DNA of 64,000 nt. It comes from JACPFJ01 sp036504875. Lineage in GTDB: Bacteria; Desulfobacterota; Desulfuromonadia; Geobacterales; Pseudopelobacteraceae. The translations under genes and the position numbers were made by a program. Position 1 is the stretch's first letter, and every line of letters starts with the position of its first letter. The stretch spans positions 124,001 to 188,000 of the forward strand of contig DASXUK010000053.1 of the NCBI GenBank assembly GCA_036504875.1. Reading direction: 5' to 3'. The notes beneath the pieces are model-generated. The model had not been told where the DNA came from. It was given only the letters and a program-made list of their open reading frames with translations, and did not search any database. Of this stretch, positions 36,401-43,528 are shown piece after piece.

Positions 36401-36539
36401 CCTGGTTGTCGGACAGGTCCGGGATGGCATCCACCGGGGTTTTGTAAACCGCCCAGATACCCCAGGCAATAATCAGCCCAAATATCATCAGGATAATGAC
36501 TCGGTTGCGGGCGGAATAGTCAATAATCTTTTCTATCAT
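33402..36539 (-). CDS. cusA: CusA-type heavy-metal RND efflux pump
   Basis: The 1045-residue inner-membrane protein is a heavy-metal-efflux RND transporter (CusA/CzcA family). The N-terminal helix is followed by AIPDLSDNQVIV and two large periplasmic loops; the proton-relay region GVLVDAGVIMVENCY near residues 405-420 is intact. The periplasmic methionines in LLYMPVTLPNVS and RINMLSTGVRTDLG fit the Cu(I)/Ag(I) type of CusA rather than the divalent-metal CzcA type. It follows the adaptor by 37 bases in a cusC-cusB-cusA order and takes metal to the outer-membrane channel. Confidence 0.95.
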   Translation of the reverse strand: MIEKIIDYSARNRVIILMIFGLIIAWGIWAVYKTPVDAIPDLSDNQVIVFTDYPGRSPQVVEDQVTYPLAVNLQGLPQVRAVRASSAFGFSMIYVIFEDKADIYWARTRVLERLNYAASLLPPGVVPTLGPDGTGVGHVFWYTIEGKGYDLEQMRTLQDWFVRYQLNTVQGVAEVASIGGLVREYQIDLDPNKLFAYNIKVGKVMDAVKASNKDVGGRLIEQADAEYLIRGRGYVKSKADLENIVIGADMRGTPIYLKNLGTVQMGGAIRRGMLDMNGEGEAVGGIVVMRYGENAHDVIHRVKDKIKELEKGLPPGVRIMVSYDRSDLIMRAVDTLKHNLLEESVVVSLVILVFLLHFQSALVIVLTLPISVLIAFITMKLMGVTSNIMSLGGIAIAIGVLVDAGVIMVENCYRHLSEMPPEERAGKRLEVVIASAKQVGRAIFFSLAIIVLSFVPVFLLEGQEGKLFHPLAFTKTFSMMGSAMIAITLVPVLMYFFMRGKMPPESANPVSTFFIKLYSPVIRWVLVWKKTTIALNLVALAIAVPLFMSLGSEFMPPLDEGSLLYMPVTLPNVSITEAKRLIQVQDTIIKNVPEVEHVLGKVGRAETSTDPAPVSMFESIIILKPKDKWRPGIKKADIVAELDSKLQQIGVRNGWTQPIINRINMLSTGVRTDLGVKIFGNDLNVLKDLAIQTEAILKPINGAADVVAERVTGGNYIDIDIDREAAARYGVNVGDIQDVIETALGGEMLSTTVEGRNRFPIRLRYLRDYRDNIPAIRRILVAGMEGAQVPLSLVTKLKISTGAPEINSEGGLLRSLVFLNVRGRDMGGFVTEAKQVLEKNLKLPAGYYVAWSGQWENQIRAKARLQMLVPIGILIIFILLYFTFHSALEASMVMLSVPFALVGGVYLVSALGYNLSVAVWVGFIALYGIAVETGVVMVIYLHEALDKKLINGPCTEQDIYDATFEGAVLRLRPKLMTVAVALLGLLPIMWSTGTGADVMKPIAAPMIGGMISSAVHVLIMTPVIFVLMKKRDLKKGRLHYSGMKH

Positions 36540-36576
36540 GGCAGCTTTCCTTATCGGAGATCGTAGGTAGTCGTCA

Positions 36577-38010
36577 TTACATCTTCATGTCATCCATTTT
36601 CAGCGACTTCTTTGCCGGCGGCTGCTGCGCCGGTGGGGCACCATGACCTTCATGACCTCCCTGGGGTTGCTGCTGGCCAGCTGCCGGAGCCTGCCCCTCT
36701 GCTGCGGGTTTGCCTCCGGTGTGCTTGCTGTGATCCTGACCGCCGCCACCTTTCAGTTGCGATTCTGAGTCGATCAGATAACCACCGGATACCGCCACCA
36801 TCTCACCCGGCTTCAATCCCGATATTATCTGAATCTTTTCGTCGGCTCGCTCGCCGACCTGCACATCACGAGGTTCGAACATTCCCGGAGAACTCTCCAC
36901 CCAGACCACCTGACGTTTGCCGGTATCAATGACCGCCGTCACCGGAACAACGATTCCCTTGACCAGCGGGACCCTGATGATTGCGTTGACGAACATATCT
37001 GGTTTCAATTTGTGACCGGGATTCGGCATCTCGACCCGTGCCTTGACTGTGTGGGTCTTGGGATCGTGAAAGGGATAAACGAAGCTGATCCTGCCGATAG
37101 ATTTGACGTTTTGATCGGCCGAGGAGCGGATCTCGACCTGCTGACCGACCTGCACATAAGGGACTTCATTTTCGAAGACATCGATCTCTACCCAGACCTT
37201 TGAAAGATCAGCAATATTAAAAAGAACTTCGCCCATATTGACGTACTGCCCCTGCTGGACCATCTTTTCAATGACGACGCCCGATAGCGGCGTGTAGATT
37301 GGGAGTCGTATGTTGGGCTTGCCGGCCTTCTCCAGGTCGGCGATCTGGCTCTCCTTGACCCCGAACAGCATCAGACGCTGTTTGGACGACGCCACCAAAC
37401 CTTCGCCGTTCTGGGAGATGGAGGGGATCGGGGAGTTTTTTAACTGCTCACGGCTCTTGATGGCCAGCAGATATTCCTGTTGGGTAGCCACAAGATCGGG
37501 GGAGTAAACCTCGGCCACCGGCTTGTCCTTGCTGACAAAGGCCCCTACGGTGTTGACATTGAGCTTGTCGATTCGACCGGCGATCCAGGCGGTTACCTTG
37601 GCCTGCCGCGACTGGTCGTACTGCACGATGCCCACGGCATTGATCTCCTTATTGAGAACCGTCTGTTTCGCTGCCACCGTGGCGACGTTGGCCATGACTC
37701 GCTGGGTCGCTGAGAGCGAGACGTGGCCGAGCATGTCGGCCTGCTGCTTCTGCTCGGCGGTCTGGGTACCAGTGCCCGCGGCACCATCAATCTTCTTGAT
37801 CAGCTCCATGCCGCAGATCGGGCAGGTGCCTGGCTTGTCCTTGATGATGAAGGGGTGCATGGAACAGGTGTAGAGCTGTTTGCCCTGGGTCGCCTTCTGC
37901 TCACCAGCTGTACTGGGATGATTCTTCTGCCACAGGAACCAACCGCCACCCGCTGCCGCAGCGAGAATAATAACCACCAGGGGGATTGCAATCTTCTTGT
38001 TCAGGGCCAT
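36577..38010 (-). CDS. cusB: CusB-type periplasmic adaptor with heavy-metal-binding domain
   Basis: The start at ATG 38010 is chosen since GAGGT lies 7 bases upstream and touches the other ATG at 38016; this gives 477 residues. A signal anchor is followed by an HMBD module (YTCSMHPFIIKDKPGTCPIC at about 47-66 and GMELIKK) that binds copper or similar metals, then the hairpin, lipoyl and barrel domains of membrane fusion proteins. The C-terminus is rich in Gly, Gln, Pro and His and ends KMDDMKM. It links CusA to CusC. Confidence 0.93.
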   Translation of the reverse strand: MALNKKIAIPLVVIILAAAAGGGWFLWQKNHPSTAGEQKATQGKQLYTCSMHPFIIKDKPGTCPICGMELIKKIDGAAGTGTQTAEQKQQADMLGHVSLSATQRVMANVATVAAKQTVLNKEINAVGIVQYDQSRQAKVTAWIAGRIDKLNVNTVGAFVSKDKPVAEVYSPDLVATQQEYLLAIKSREQLKNSPIPSISQNGEGLVASSKQRLMLFGVKESQIADLEKAGKPNIRLPIYTPLSGVVIEKMVQQGQYVNMGEVLFNIADLSKVWVEIDVFENEVPYVQVGQQVEIRSSADQNVKSIGRISFVYPFHDPKTHTVKARVEMPNPGHKLKPDMFVNAIIRVPLVKGIVVPVTAVIDTGKRQVVWVESSPGMFEPRDVQVGERADEKIQIISGLKPGEMVAVSGGYLIDSESQLKGGGGQDHSKHTGGKPAAEGQAPAAGQQQPQGGHEGHGAPPAQQPPAKKSLKMDDMKM

Positions 38011-38034
38011 GGTCATACCTCGGTATTGTGAAAT

Positions 38035-39423
38035 TTAATGATGTTGTGAGTGTTCGGATGCCGGTGCTGCCGTAGCTGGTGTCTGCGGCTGTTCCGGCAT
38101 GGCCGTCGGCGGTGATGTCATCTGCGCTGCTGGCACTGCTGCCAGTTCCGCCCCGACCGCCGCTTCGAGTTGGGCCAGCTTCATCATATACTCGGCCTGC
38201 GACTCGTACAGTTCCCGCTCATAGCTGAACAGATTCATCCTGCCATCCAGAAGCGTCAGGAAATCGACCTTATTGACCCGGTAGCTGATGACGGCCGACT
38301 CCAGGGATTGCTCCGCCTGTGGGATGATGCCTCCCTGGTAGAGTTCTATCAGTTTCCGGCGGCGGTCCATCTGGGCAAGGGTGTCGTTGATGGTAAAGGA
38401 GATCGTGTTCTTTAAGGCGTTCAGTTCTTCCGTTGCCATGCTCGTCTCGGAAGTTGATTCGGTCAGCATTGCCCGGCGTCGTTCCTGCTGGAATGGCAGA
38501 TTAAAGGTAACGCCGACGGTAAACATGTTGTAGCCCGGATCACTCACCATCTCGGTCGCAACCGCTTCCTTGAACATGTACTCGAACGAGAGGTTGAAGT
38601 CGGGATAGAATTCCTTCTGGGCCAGGCGATGGGACGCCTGTCCCTTGTTTACCAGGCTGTCCAGGCTTTTTATCTGAGGCCGCTTCTCCAGAGCACTCTT
38701 GTTCAATTGCTCGGCAGAGAGCGGTAGTTGCGGCATAGTGAAATCGGCGATAGTGCCGATCGGGGTATTTCCCGGTCGATAGAGGAGGTAGTTGAGGTTG
38801 GCTTCCAGGCTCTTGCGCTGCTGTCTGAGAGTAATCTGCATGTCAAGCATCTTGGATTTTTCCAGGCCGGCTTTAAAGATATCCTGTTGCACCCCTTGGC
38901 CAACAGAGTACTTGGACTCTGCAATGGTCACAAAGTCAGCCAGGATTCTCAGATTTTTGTCGACAATCCCCAATCCCTTGTCCACGGCCCAGAGCTGGTA
39001 ATAGGTCTCTTTGACCATGCGGGTCAGTTCAATCTTGCGCTCTTCGATCGCCCATTTGTAGGACTCTGCCTCATATTGGGCGACTTCCTGCTTGATGGCA
39101 CGTTTGCCCCAGAACGGGAGCTGCTGTGAGATGCCGATCACCTTGGCCGATTGAGGGTCCTTGTTGAATACCAGCGGCTCCCGAGCCAGCATGTTCTGCA
39201 ATTTGAACATGAACATCGGATCATCCAGGGCTGATGCCTGCTTAGCTTTACTGGCAAACATCTGCCAACGGGCCTGGGATGATTTCAATTCCGGGTTATT
39301 GGCGACCGCTGTTGCGACAAGACTAGCTAAATCTTCGGCAGGCACTTTCTTGTCTTCCGGCCATGCCAGGGCAGGTGAGAGAGATAGTAGCAACAGTAAG
39401 GCAAGTGTGCGAATATTTTTCAT
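38035..39423 (-). CDS. cusC: CusC-type outer-membrane efflux channel (TolC family)
   Basis: The 462-residue protein has a signal peptide (cleavage near ALAW) and two outer-membrane efflux protein repeats made of long helices. No lipobox cysteine follows the signal, unlike E. coli CusC. The C-terminus is Ala/Pro/Thr-rich and ends SEHSQHH, which could bind metal. It is the first gene of the cus operon, 38 bases downstream of the -24/-12 element. Confidence 0.9.
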   Translation of the reverse strand: MKNIRTLALLLLLSLSPALAWPEDKKVPAEDLASLVATAVANNPELKSSQARWQMFASKAKQASALDDPMFMFKLQNMLAREPLVFNKDPQSAKVIGISQQLPFWGKRAIKQEVAQYEAESYKWAIEERKIELTRMVKETYYQLWAVDKGLGIVDKNLRILADFVTIAESKYSVGQGVQQDIFKAGLEKSKMLDMQITLRQQRKSLEANLNYLLYRPGNTPIGTIADFTMPQLPLSAEQLNKSALEKRPQIKSLDSLVNKGQASHRLAQKEFYPDFNLSFEYMFKEAVATEMVSDPGYNMFTVGVTFNLPFQQERRRAMLTESTSETSMATEELNALKNTISFTINDTLAQMDRRRKLIELYQGGIIPQAEQSLESAVISYRVNKVDFLTLLDGRMNLFSYERELYESQAEYMMKLAQLEAAVGAELAAVPAAQMTSPPTAMPEQPQTPATAAPASEHSQHH

Positions 39424-39460
39424 GTGAACTCCTGACGGTTGGCTGTCGATGTATTCGTAT

Positions 39461-39477
39461 TACACAGAGCATGCCAA
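39461..39477 (-). promoter_or_regulatory. Sigma-54-like promoter of the cus operon (copy c)
   Basis: On the - strand TTGGCATGCTCTGTGTA has a good -24 (TTGGCATG) but a weaker -12 (GTGT for TTGC). Confidence 0.5.
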
Positions 39478-39533
39478 TCTGTATCTACACGATATTGTTG
39501 ATTTAATAATTGGAATCCAGAAGGCTTTGTGCA

Positions 39534-39561
39534 GAATATTCCTCACCGTCGGACAATATCC
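39534..39561 (-). promoter_or_regulatory. Paired upstream activator boxes (copy c)
   Basis: GAATATTC (39534-39541) and CAATATCC (39554-39561) are 20 bases apart. The gap to the -24 element is 56 bases, identical to copy b. Confidence 0.6.
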
Positions 39562-39593
39562 TGCATTACTTTATGGGTTATACCACATAAGAA

Positions 39594-39720
39594 TTAATTA
39601 TTGTTCGGCAAGACAATGCAATATTTTTCAATGCGGTAGATGAGCGTATGGCGAGGAATCCTTAAAAAACGGGAGCTGCAGACCAGGAGTTGCGGATTGA
39701 GCCAAAGGCTCGCATTACAT
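39594..39720 (-). pseudogene. Remnant of the C-terminal Fis-type DNA-binding domain of an NtrC-family regulator
   Basis: The - strand reads FLRIPRHTLIYRIEKYCI before a stop at 39596-39594. This is very close to the helix-turn-helix end of sigma-54-dependent response regulators (GIPRHTLIYRxEKYGI). Just upstream the fitting sequence (NSWSAAP, for the usual NKSAAAR) is in another frame and ends in a stop, so the piece is frameshifted, and no ATPase domain lies upstream. It sits between the M23 peptidase gene and the cus activator boxes. I read it as the decayed tail of the regulator that once governed cusCBA. Confidence 0.65.
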
Positions 39721-39798
39721 GAACAATAACTGATGTCTTGATTTTATCAGCAACTCTAACAGGCACGAAGTCGAACAGTTTAGCTTCCCGGCAGACAT

Positions 39799-40371
39799 TT
39801 ATCCGCCCTGTCCAGCGGCTGAGACTCTATTGATTGTTCTAAGAATAGAGTTCACGGATTCATCTATTTTTTGATCAAGCGCGTATCGCTGATCACTGCT
39901 GTTGGCAACCTTCGGTAGTGCCGTCTCTTCTGTTTCGACAGTTTCTATAACAGGGCGACCACTCGGCAACTGCTCGAAGTGCACATGCGGGCCGGTCGAT
40001 CTGCCGGTATTCCCTGAAAAAGCTACCACTGTGCCGGATTCCACCAAATCACCTGGATGAACCCGAACCAATGAATTATGCCCATAGAGTGTGCGGTCTC
40101 CGTTAGCATGTTCAACAATGACGGTGGCGCCATAACCGTTGCGAGCGCCAGCGAAAACAACTCGCCCTTTGCGGGTAGCCCGTACCGGAGTTCCGACCGG
40201 GACGGCAATATCTATCCCACGATGGAAAACAAGTTTTCCACTGCCGAACGGGTCAACTCGCAATCCCACGCCGGAGGTTATGACACCGTTCTCCACCGGT
40301 AGGTCAAAGTCAGCCCGGGCTATGGCAGGCAGAGTTATTAGGATAACTATGGCGAAAAGTGTAGATTTCAT
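39799..40371 (-). CDS. M23-family peptidase, exported
   Basis: The 190-residue protein has a signal peptide (cleavage near ARAD) and an M23 (lysostaphin-like) domain: HRGIDIA supplies His and Asp, and GPHVHFE supplies the HxH zinc/catalytic pair near residue 130, so the active site is complete. The last 45 residues are a helical tail. It would cut or bind peptidoglycan. It lies 79 bases after an FtsX/ABC pair; FtsEX-type transporters often control such hydrolases, so the link may be functional and not only positional. Confidence 0.9.
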   Translation of the reverse strand: MKSTLFAIVILITLPAIARADFDLPVENGVITSGVGLRVDPFGSGKLVFHRGIDIAVPVGTPVRATRKGRVVFAGARNGYGATVIVEHANGDRTLYGHNSLVRVHPGDLVESGTVVAFSGNTGRSTGPHVHFEQLPSGRPVIETVETEETALPKVANSSDQRYALDQKIDESVNSILRTINRVSAAGQGG

Positions 40372-40450
40372 AATTCCTCTGATCCAAAGAAATAAGGGTG
40401 TGTACCTTATTCCAGCACGCCAAGGTCTTTCATCGTCACTCCCGCATTTA

Positions 40451-41128
40451 TCAAGCCTGCGCCGCTACCACCATCCCGTCCTTCAGGTTGATCGTACGGT
40501 CTGAGTAAGCCCCGTTTTCAAGGTTGTGCGTTACCATGACAACGGTCTGGCCGGCATTGTTCAGCTCACGGAAGAGCGTCATGACCTCTTCACTGGTTTT
40601 TGAATCCAGGTTGCCGGTCGGTTCATCTGCCAGGAGAATGTGCGGATTATTGACAATGGCTCTGGCAATGGCGACCCGTTCCTGTTCTCCGCCAGAGAGC
40701 TGATTGGGCAGGCGGTCAAGCTTTCCGCCCAGGCCGACACGTTCGAGAGCCTGACGTGCGGCGGTCTTTTTTGCCGCTGAGCTTGTCTTGACAATGGCCA
40801 GCGGCAGCATGACATTCTCAATGGCGGTCAAATAGGGGATCAGATGGAACGACTGGAACACAAATCCCAAATTCTGTGCCCGAAAATCGGCCAGTTTTTC
40901 AACGGGCAGTTGATACAGCTTTATCCCAGCCATCTCGACATCGCCCGTGGTGGGATGGTTCATGCCGCCCAGGACGGACAACAAAGTACTCTTGCCGGAG
41001 CCGGACTGTCCCATGATTGTGATGAATTCGCCCTTTTCAATGGAGATGTCCACGCCGCGCAGCGCTTCGACAGAGTCATCGCCGCTGGTGTAATGTTTCT
41101 TCACGTTTTTAATCTCTATGAGTGCCAT
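40451..41128 (-). CDS. ABC transporter ATPase (MacB/LolD-like)
   Basis: The 225-residue protein has Walker A GQSGSGKST, the signature LSGGEQERVAIARA and Walker B ILLADEPTG, in the MacB/LolD/FtsE subgroup that pairs with FtsX-like permeases. GAGGAA precedes the ATG. It is 12 bases downstream of the permease gene. Together with the DUF2318 protein it resembles part of the P19/FetMP-associated cluster of Campylobacter and relatives (DUF2318, FtsX-like permease, ABC ATPase). Confidence 0.95.
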   Translation of the reverse strand: MALIEIKNVKKHYTSGDDSVEALRGVDISIEKGEFITIMGQSGSGKSTLLSVLGGMNHPTTGDVEMAGIKLYQLPVEKLADFRAQNLGFVFQSFHLIPYLTAIENVMLPLAIVKTSSAAKKTAARQALERVGLGGKLDRLPNQLSGGEQERVAIARAIVNNPHILLADEPTGNLDSKTSEEVMTLFRELNNAGQTVVMVTHNLENGAYSDRTINLKDGMVVAAQA

Positions 41129-41140
41129 AAATTCCTCGTT

Positions 41141-42301
41141 TTAAAGTGCCCTGAGGGCTTCGGTTGGGTCCATTTTACTGGCATGCAGCGCCGGATAAAG
41201 GCTTGCCAAGAGGCCCAGTGTTAAAGCAAGCCCGATTGAACCAAATGCCACCGTTGTGTCCCAGATCAGGTGCGCATTCTTGCTCTCCGCCATAAACGGC
41301 AGGGCCAGTTTGGCGCCCCCCATGCCGACAGCATAACCCAAAAAACCAGCCAGCAGGCTTACCAGAGCCGCCTCCAGCAGTATGATCCGCATAATGTGAC
41401 TCTTCCTGAAGCCGATCGCCCGAAAAACACCGATTTCGGTGGTCCGTTCGTTAACACTGCCCATCATCGTAACGAAGACAATCAGGGAACCGATAAAAAC
41501 CACTACCCCGGCCATGGCGTAGGAAAAGCGCTTGAACTGGTCCAGAGCCTTGAGACGCCCTTCAACCACCTGTTGAATTGCCGACACCTTGGCATCTGGC
41601 AATATCTCAGCGATTTGGGTCACCATGTCGCCGATGGGGCATCCGGAGCAGAGCGCCGCCACCTCGGCCAGAGATATTTTGCCTTCTTTGCCAAGCAGTT
41701 TCTGGGCCTTGGGCAAACTGGCGAATACAAGTGCGTCGTCCTGTGAGCCGGTTTGATCAAGCACACCAGCTACCTTGAACGTCTCGGTCTTTATCTTGAT
41801 GCTGTCGCCGGAACCGGCATTCAGCACCTTGGAAGCATCGTTGCCTAGTAAAACTTCGTTGTCAGCTTGGGGTGCCTCGCCGAAAATCTTCCACCATTGT
41901 TTCATCTTTAATTCGCTGGCAAAGTTTACACCAACCAGCAGTACGTCATGGTTACCAACCTTGATACCACCCAGCACCTTTGGCGCAATGGCTGAGATAT
42001 TCTTGCTGTTCCTGATGGTCTTGATCTTGGCGAGATCCTCTTCACGGATTTCGCGTTGATCAAAGGTCACCCCACCAAGGCTGATACCACCATAGTTCAT
42101 GGCCAGTCCGTTGCTCTGCGGGGTGACAAGGATATTGGCGCCGAATTCGTCCATCTTGTGTTCGATATCGCTCGACATGGAGCGGGTCAGGGTCACCAGG
42201 GTCACGATAGTGGCGATCCCCACCATCAGGCCAATGGTCAGAAAGGCCATTTTGGCCTTGCGGCGCTTGAGGTTGTTTATGGAAATGGTATGCAGTTTCA
42301 T
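41141..42301 (-). CDS. FtsX/MacB-like ABC permease
   Basis: The 386-residue protein has one N-terminal helix, a periplasmic MacB-PCD-type domain (residues about 45-260, with CSGC near residue 221) and three C-terminal helices of the FtsX fold (MAGVVVFIGSLIVFVTMMGS, then a GVFRAIGFRKSHIMRII loop). Its ATG overlaps the stop of the DUF2318 gene (TGATG). Such transporters work by mechanotransmission on periplasmic partners rather than by classical transport. The CxxC in the periplasmic part could bind metal or form a disulfide. Confidence 0.92.
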   Translation of the reverse strand: MKLHTISINNLKRRKAKMAFLTIGLMVGIATIVTLVTLTRSMSSDIEHKMDEFGANILVTPQSNGLAMNYGGISLGGVTFDQREIREEDLAKIKTIRNSKNISAIAPKVLGGIKVGNHDVLLVGVNFASELKMKQWWKIFGEAPQADNEVLLGNDASKVLNAGSGDSIKIKTETFKVAGVLDQTGSQDDALVFASLPKAQKLLGKEGKISLAEVAALCSGCPIGDMVTQIAEILPDAKVSAIQQVVEGRLKALDQFKRFSYAMAGVVVFIGSLIVFVTMMGSVNERTTEIGVFRAIGFRKSHIMRIILLEAALVSLLAGFLGYAVGMGGAKLALPFMAESKNAHLIWDTTVAFGSIGLALTLGLLASLYPALHASKMDPTEALRAL

Positions 42302-42765
42302 CAGAAGTATCTCGCCCCGTCCTTGAGGTCATCCGCCTTGATCAAAATGATGCCGTTGCTCAGCTGGTGCGGCAGATAACCAGGATTACAGCCGCCGGTG
42401 GCGTTGGGGCCGAGGCGGTTGATGGCAAACTTCTGGTTGCAGTTATTGCAGTTCAGCTTGTCTCCTTGCTGCTCATAGCCCTTTTTGGCGCGATAACAGG
42501 AATCGCAGGCATCGAAGGCGGTCTTGTAGGAGCCGTCGGACGCCTTGACCGCGAAGAAGGTGATCTCTTTGCCGCCATCTTCTAATTTATAGAAGCGGGC
42601 CTTACCGTCGGCCAGTTTTGAGACCGGCACTGTGATCGTTCCGTTGCTGGCCTTTACCTTTTCATACTTGCCCAATGAGAACGCAAATACACTAACTGCG
42701 CCAATCAGCAGCGCCACAGTAACAATAATTGCCAATACAGCTTTTTTAGTGCGATTCGTTGACAT
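42301..42765 (-). CDS. DUF2318-domain membrane-anchored metal-binding protein
   Basis: ATG 42765 with AAAGGAG gives 154 residues: one N-terminal membrane helix (about 8-30) and a periplasmic DUF2318 domain with the cysteine pairs CDSCYRAKKG and CNNCNQKF and a GGCNPG loop. DUF2318 proteins occur in iron/copper uptake clusters with FTR1, P19 and FtsX-like transporters. Here no FTR1 or P19 gene is near, and an HMA copper-binding protein precedes it, so copper is the more likely metal. Confidence 0.88.
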   Translation of the reverse strand: MSTNRTKKAVLAIIVTVALLIGAVSVFAFSLGKYEKVKASNGTITVPVSKLADGKARFYKLEDGGKEITFFAVKASDGSYKTAFDACDSCYRAKKGYEQQGDKLNCNNCNQKFAINRLGPNATGGCNPGYLPHQLSNGIILIKADDLKDGARYF

Positions 42766-42787
42766 TCCGATCTCCTTTAGTTCACCT

Positions 42788-43213
42788 TTATTTTTTAGTG
42801 CCACAGCCGCCTTTTGGTCCACATCCACCGCAGCCCCCCGAAGATGAGGCCTTCTTGCCAATATCCCTGCCGGTTAATTGCTTGAACTGCTCCGGTGTCA
42901 GCACCAGATGAACATTGCTGCCAAAGCCAACGCTGCTGACCTTCTGGGCGAGAACCTCCGGCTTGATCATCTTGGTGTCATAGCCGACGCTGACCCAGCC
43001 ACCATTCACATCCACCTCGGTAACCGCAACGCCTTTCAATGACTCAAGGGCATTTGTGATCTTGCTGGAGCAACTGCCGCAGGTCATGCCGGTTGTTTGC
43101 AGAACGGCGACGGAATCAGCGGTTGCCCCGATTCGGACGCGGAAAGCGAGTATCACCAGGAAAGTGATGGCCGTAATGACGAGAAGAGCGGTAGATATTT
43201 TTTTGGTATTCAT
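42788..43213 (-). CDS. Membrane-anchored HMA (heavy-metal-associated) domain protein
   Basis: ATG 43213 with TTGGAGG gives 141 residues. One N-terminal helix (about 8-25) is followed by an HMA domain with GMTCGSC (metal-binding Cys45 and Cys48) over about 36-105 and a cysteine-rich tail GGCGGCGPKGGCGTKK. It is thus a CopZ-like or mercury-type binder tethered to the membrane, facing the periplasm. It is the first gene behind the sigma-54 type promoter at 43277-43293 and leads an operon with the DUF2318, FtsX, ATPase and M23 genes. Confidence 0.9.
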   Translation of the reverse strand: MNTKKISTALLVITAITFLVILAFRVRIGATADSVAVLQTTGMTCGSCSSKITNALESLKGVAVTEVDVNGGWVSVGYDTKMIKPEVLAQKVSSVGFGSNVHLVLTPEQFKQLTGRDIGKKASSSGGCGGCGPKGGCGTKK

Positions 43214-43276
43214 AATAATCCTCCAAGCAGTTCCCTGGGTAAGCGTCCGTCGATGCCTGCCAGTTCCACATTCTTT

Positions 43277-43293
43277 ATCAAATTCTGTGCCAA
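43277..43293 (-). promoter_or_regulatory. Sigma-54 type promoter (copy d)
   Basis: On the - strand TTGGCACAGAATTTGAT has a consensus -24 (TTGGCAC) and a -12 TTGA like copy a. It lies 63 bases before the HMA gene. Confidence 0.65.
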
Positions 43294-43371
43294 ACCAGCC
43301 ACACAACGTAACACACTGATTTTACGTATTATCAGTTACAGGGCAGGTAATTTTTGAACATGAAAACTGGG

Positions 43372-43399
43372 GAATATTCAAGGGTGGTGCTGAATATTC
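43372..43399. promoter_or_regulatory. Paired upstream activator boxes (copy d)
   Basis: Two perfect GAATATTC palindromes (43372-43379 and 43392-43399) are exactly 20 bases apart. The gap to the - strand -24 element is 78 bases. They lie between the HMA operon and the divergent cooS gene. Confidence 0.65.
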
Positions 43400-43448
43400 T
43401 ACTAAAGGCCAAAGCCGTAATTGTCCAGGAGATGAAGTAACATTTTAG

Positions 43449-43478
43449 TTGACTATTTCACTTGTGTTAGCATAATAT
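43449..43478 (+). promoter_or_regulatory. Sigma-70 type promoter of the cooS operon
   Basis: TTGACT (43449-43454) and TAATAT (43473-43478) are separated by 18 bases, 50 bases before the cooS start. Confidence 0.5.
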
Positions 43479-43528
43479 TTTTGTCTACTAGATTGATAGG
43501 ATTAGTATTACATAAAGTGGAGCTTGCA

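Noticed and set aside
33885..36566. Long + strand frames opposite cusA (366 and 346 codons)
   Set aside because: Products are His/Asp/Gln-rich shadow translations; cusA on the - strand is conserved over its full length.
39699..39711. GAGCC-AAA-GGCTC hairpin upstream of the cus boxes
   Set aside because: A short stem without T run, lying within the decayed regulator sequence; no evidence for a terminator.
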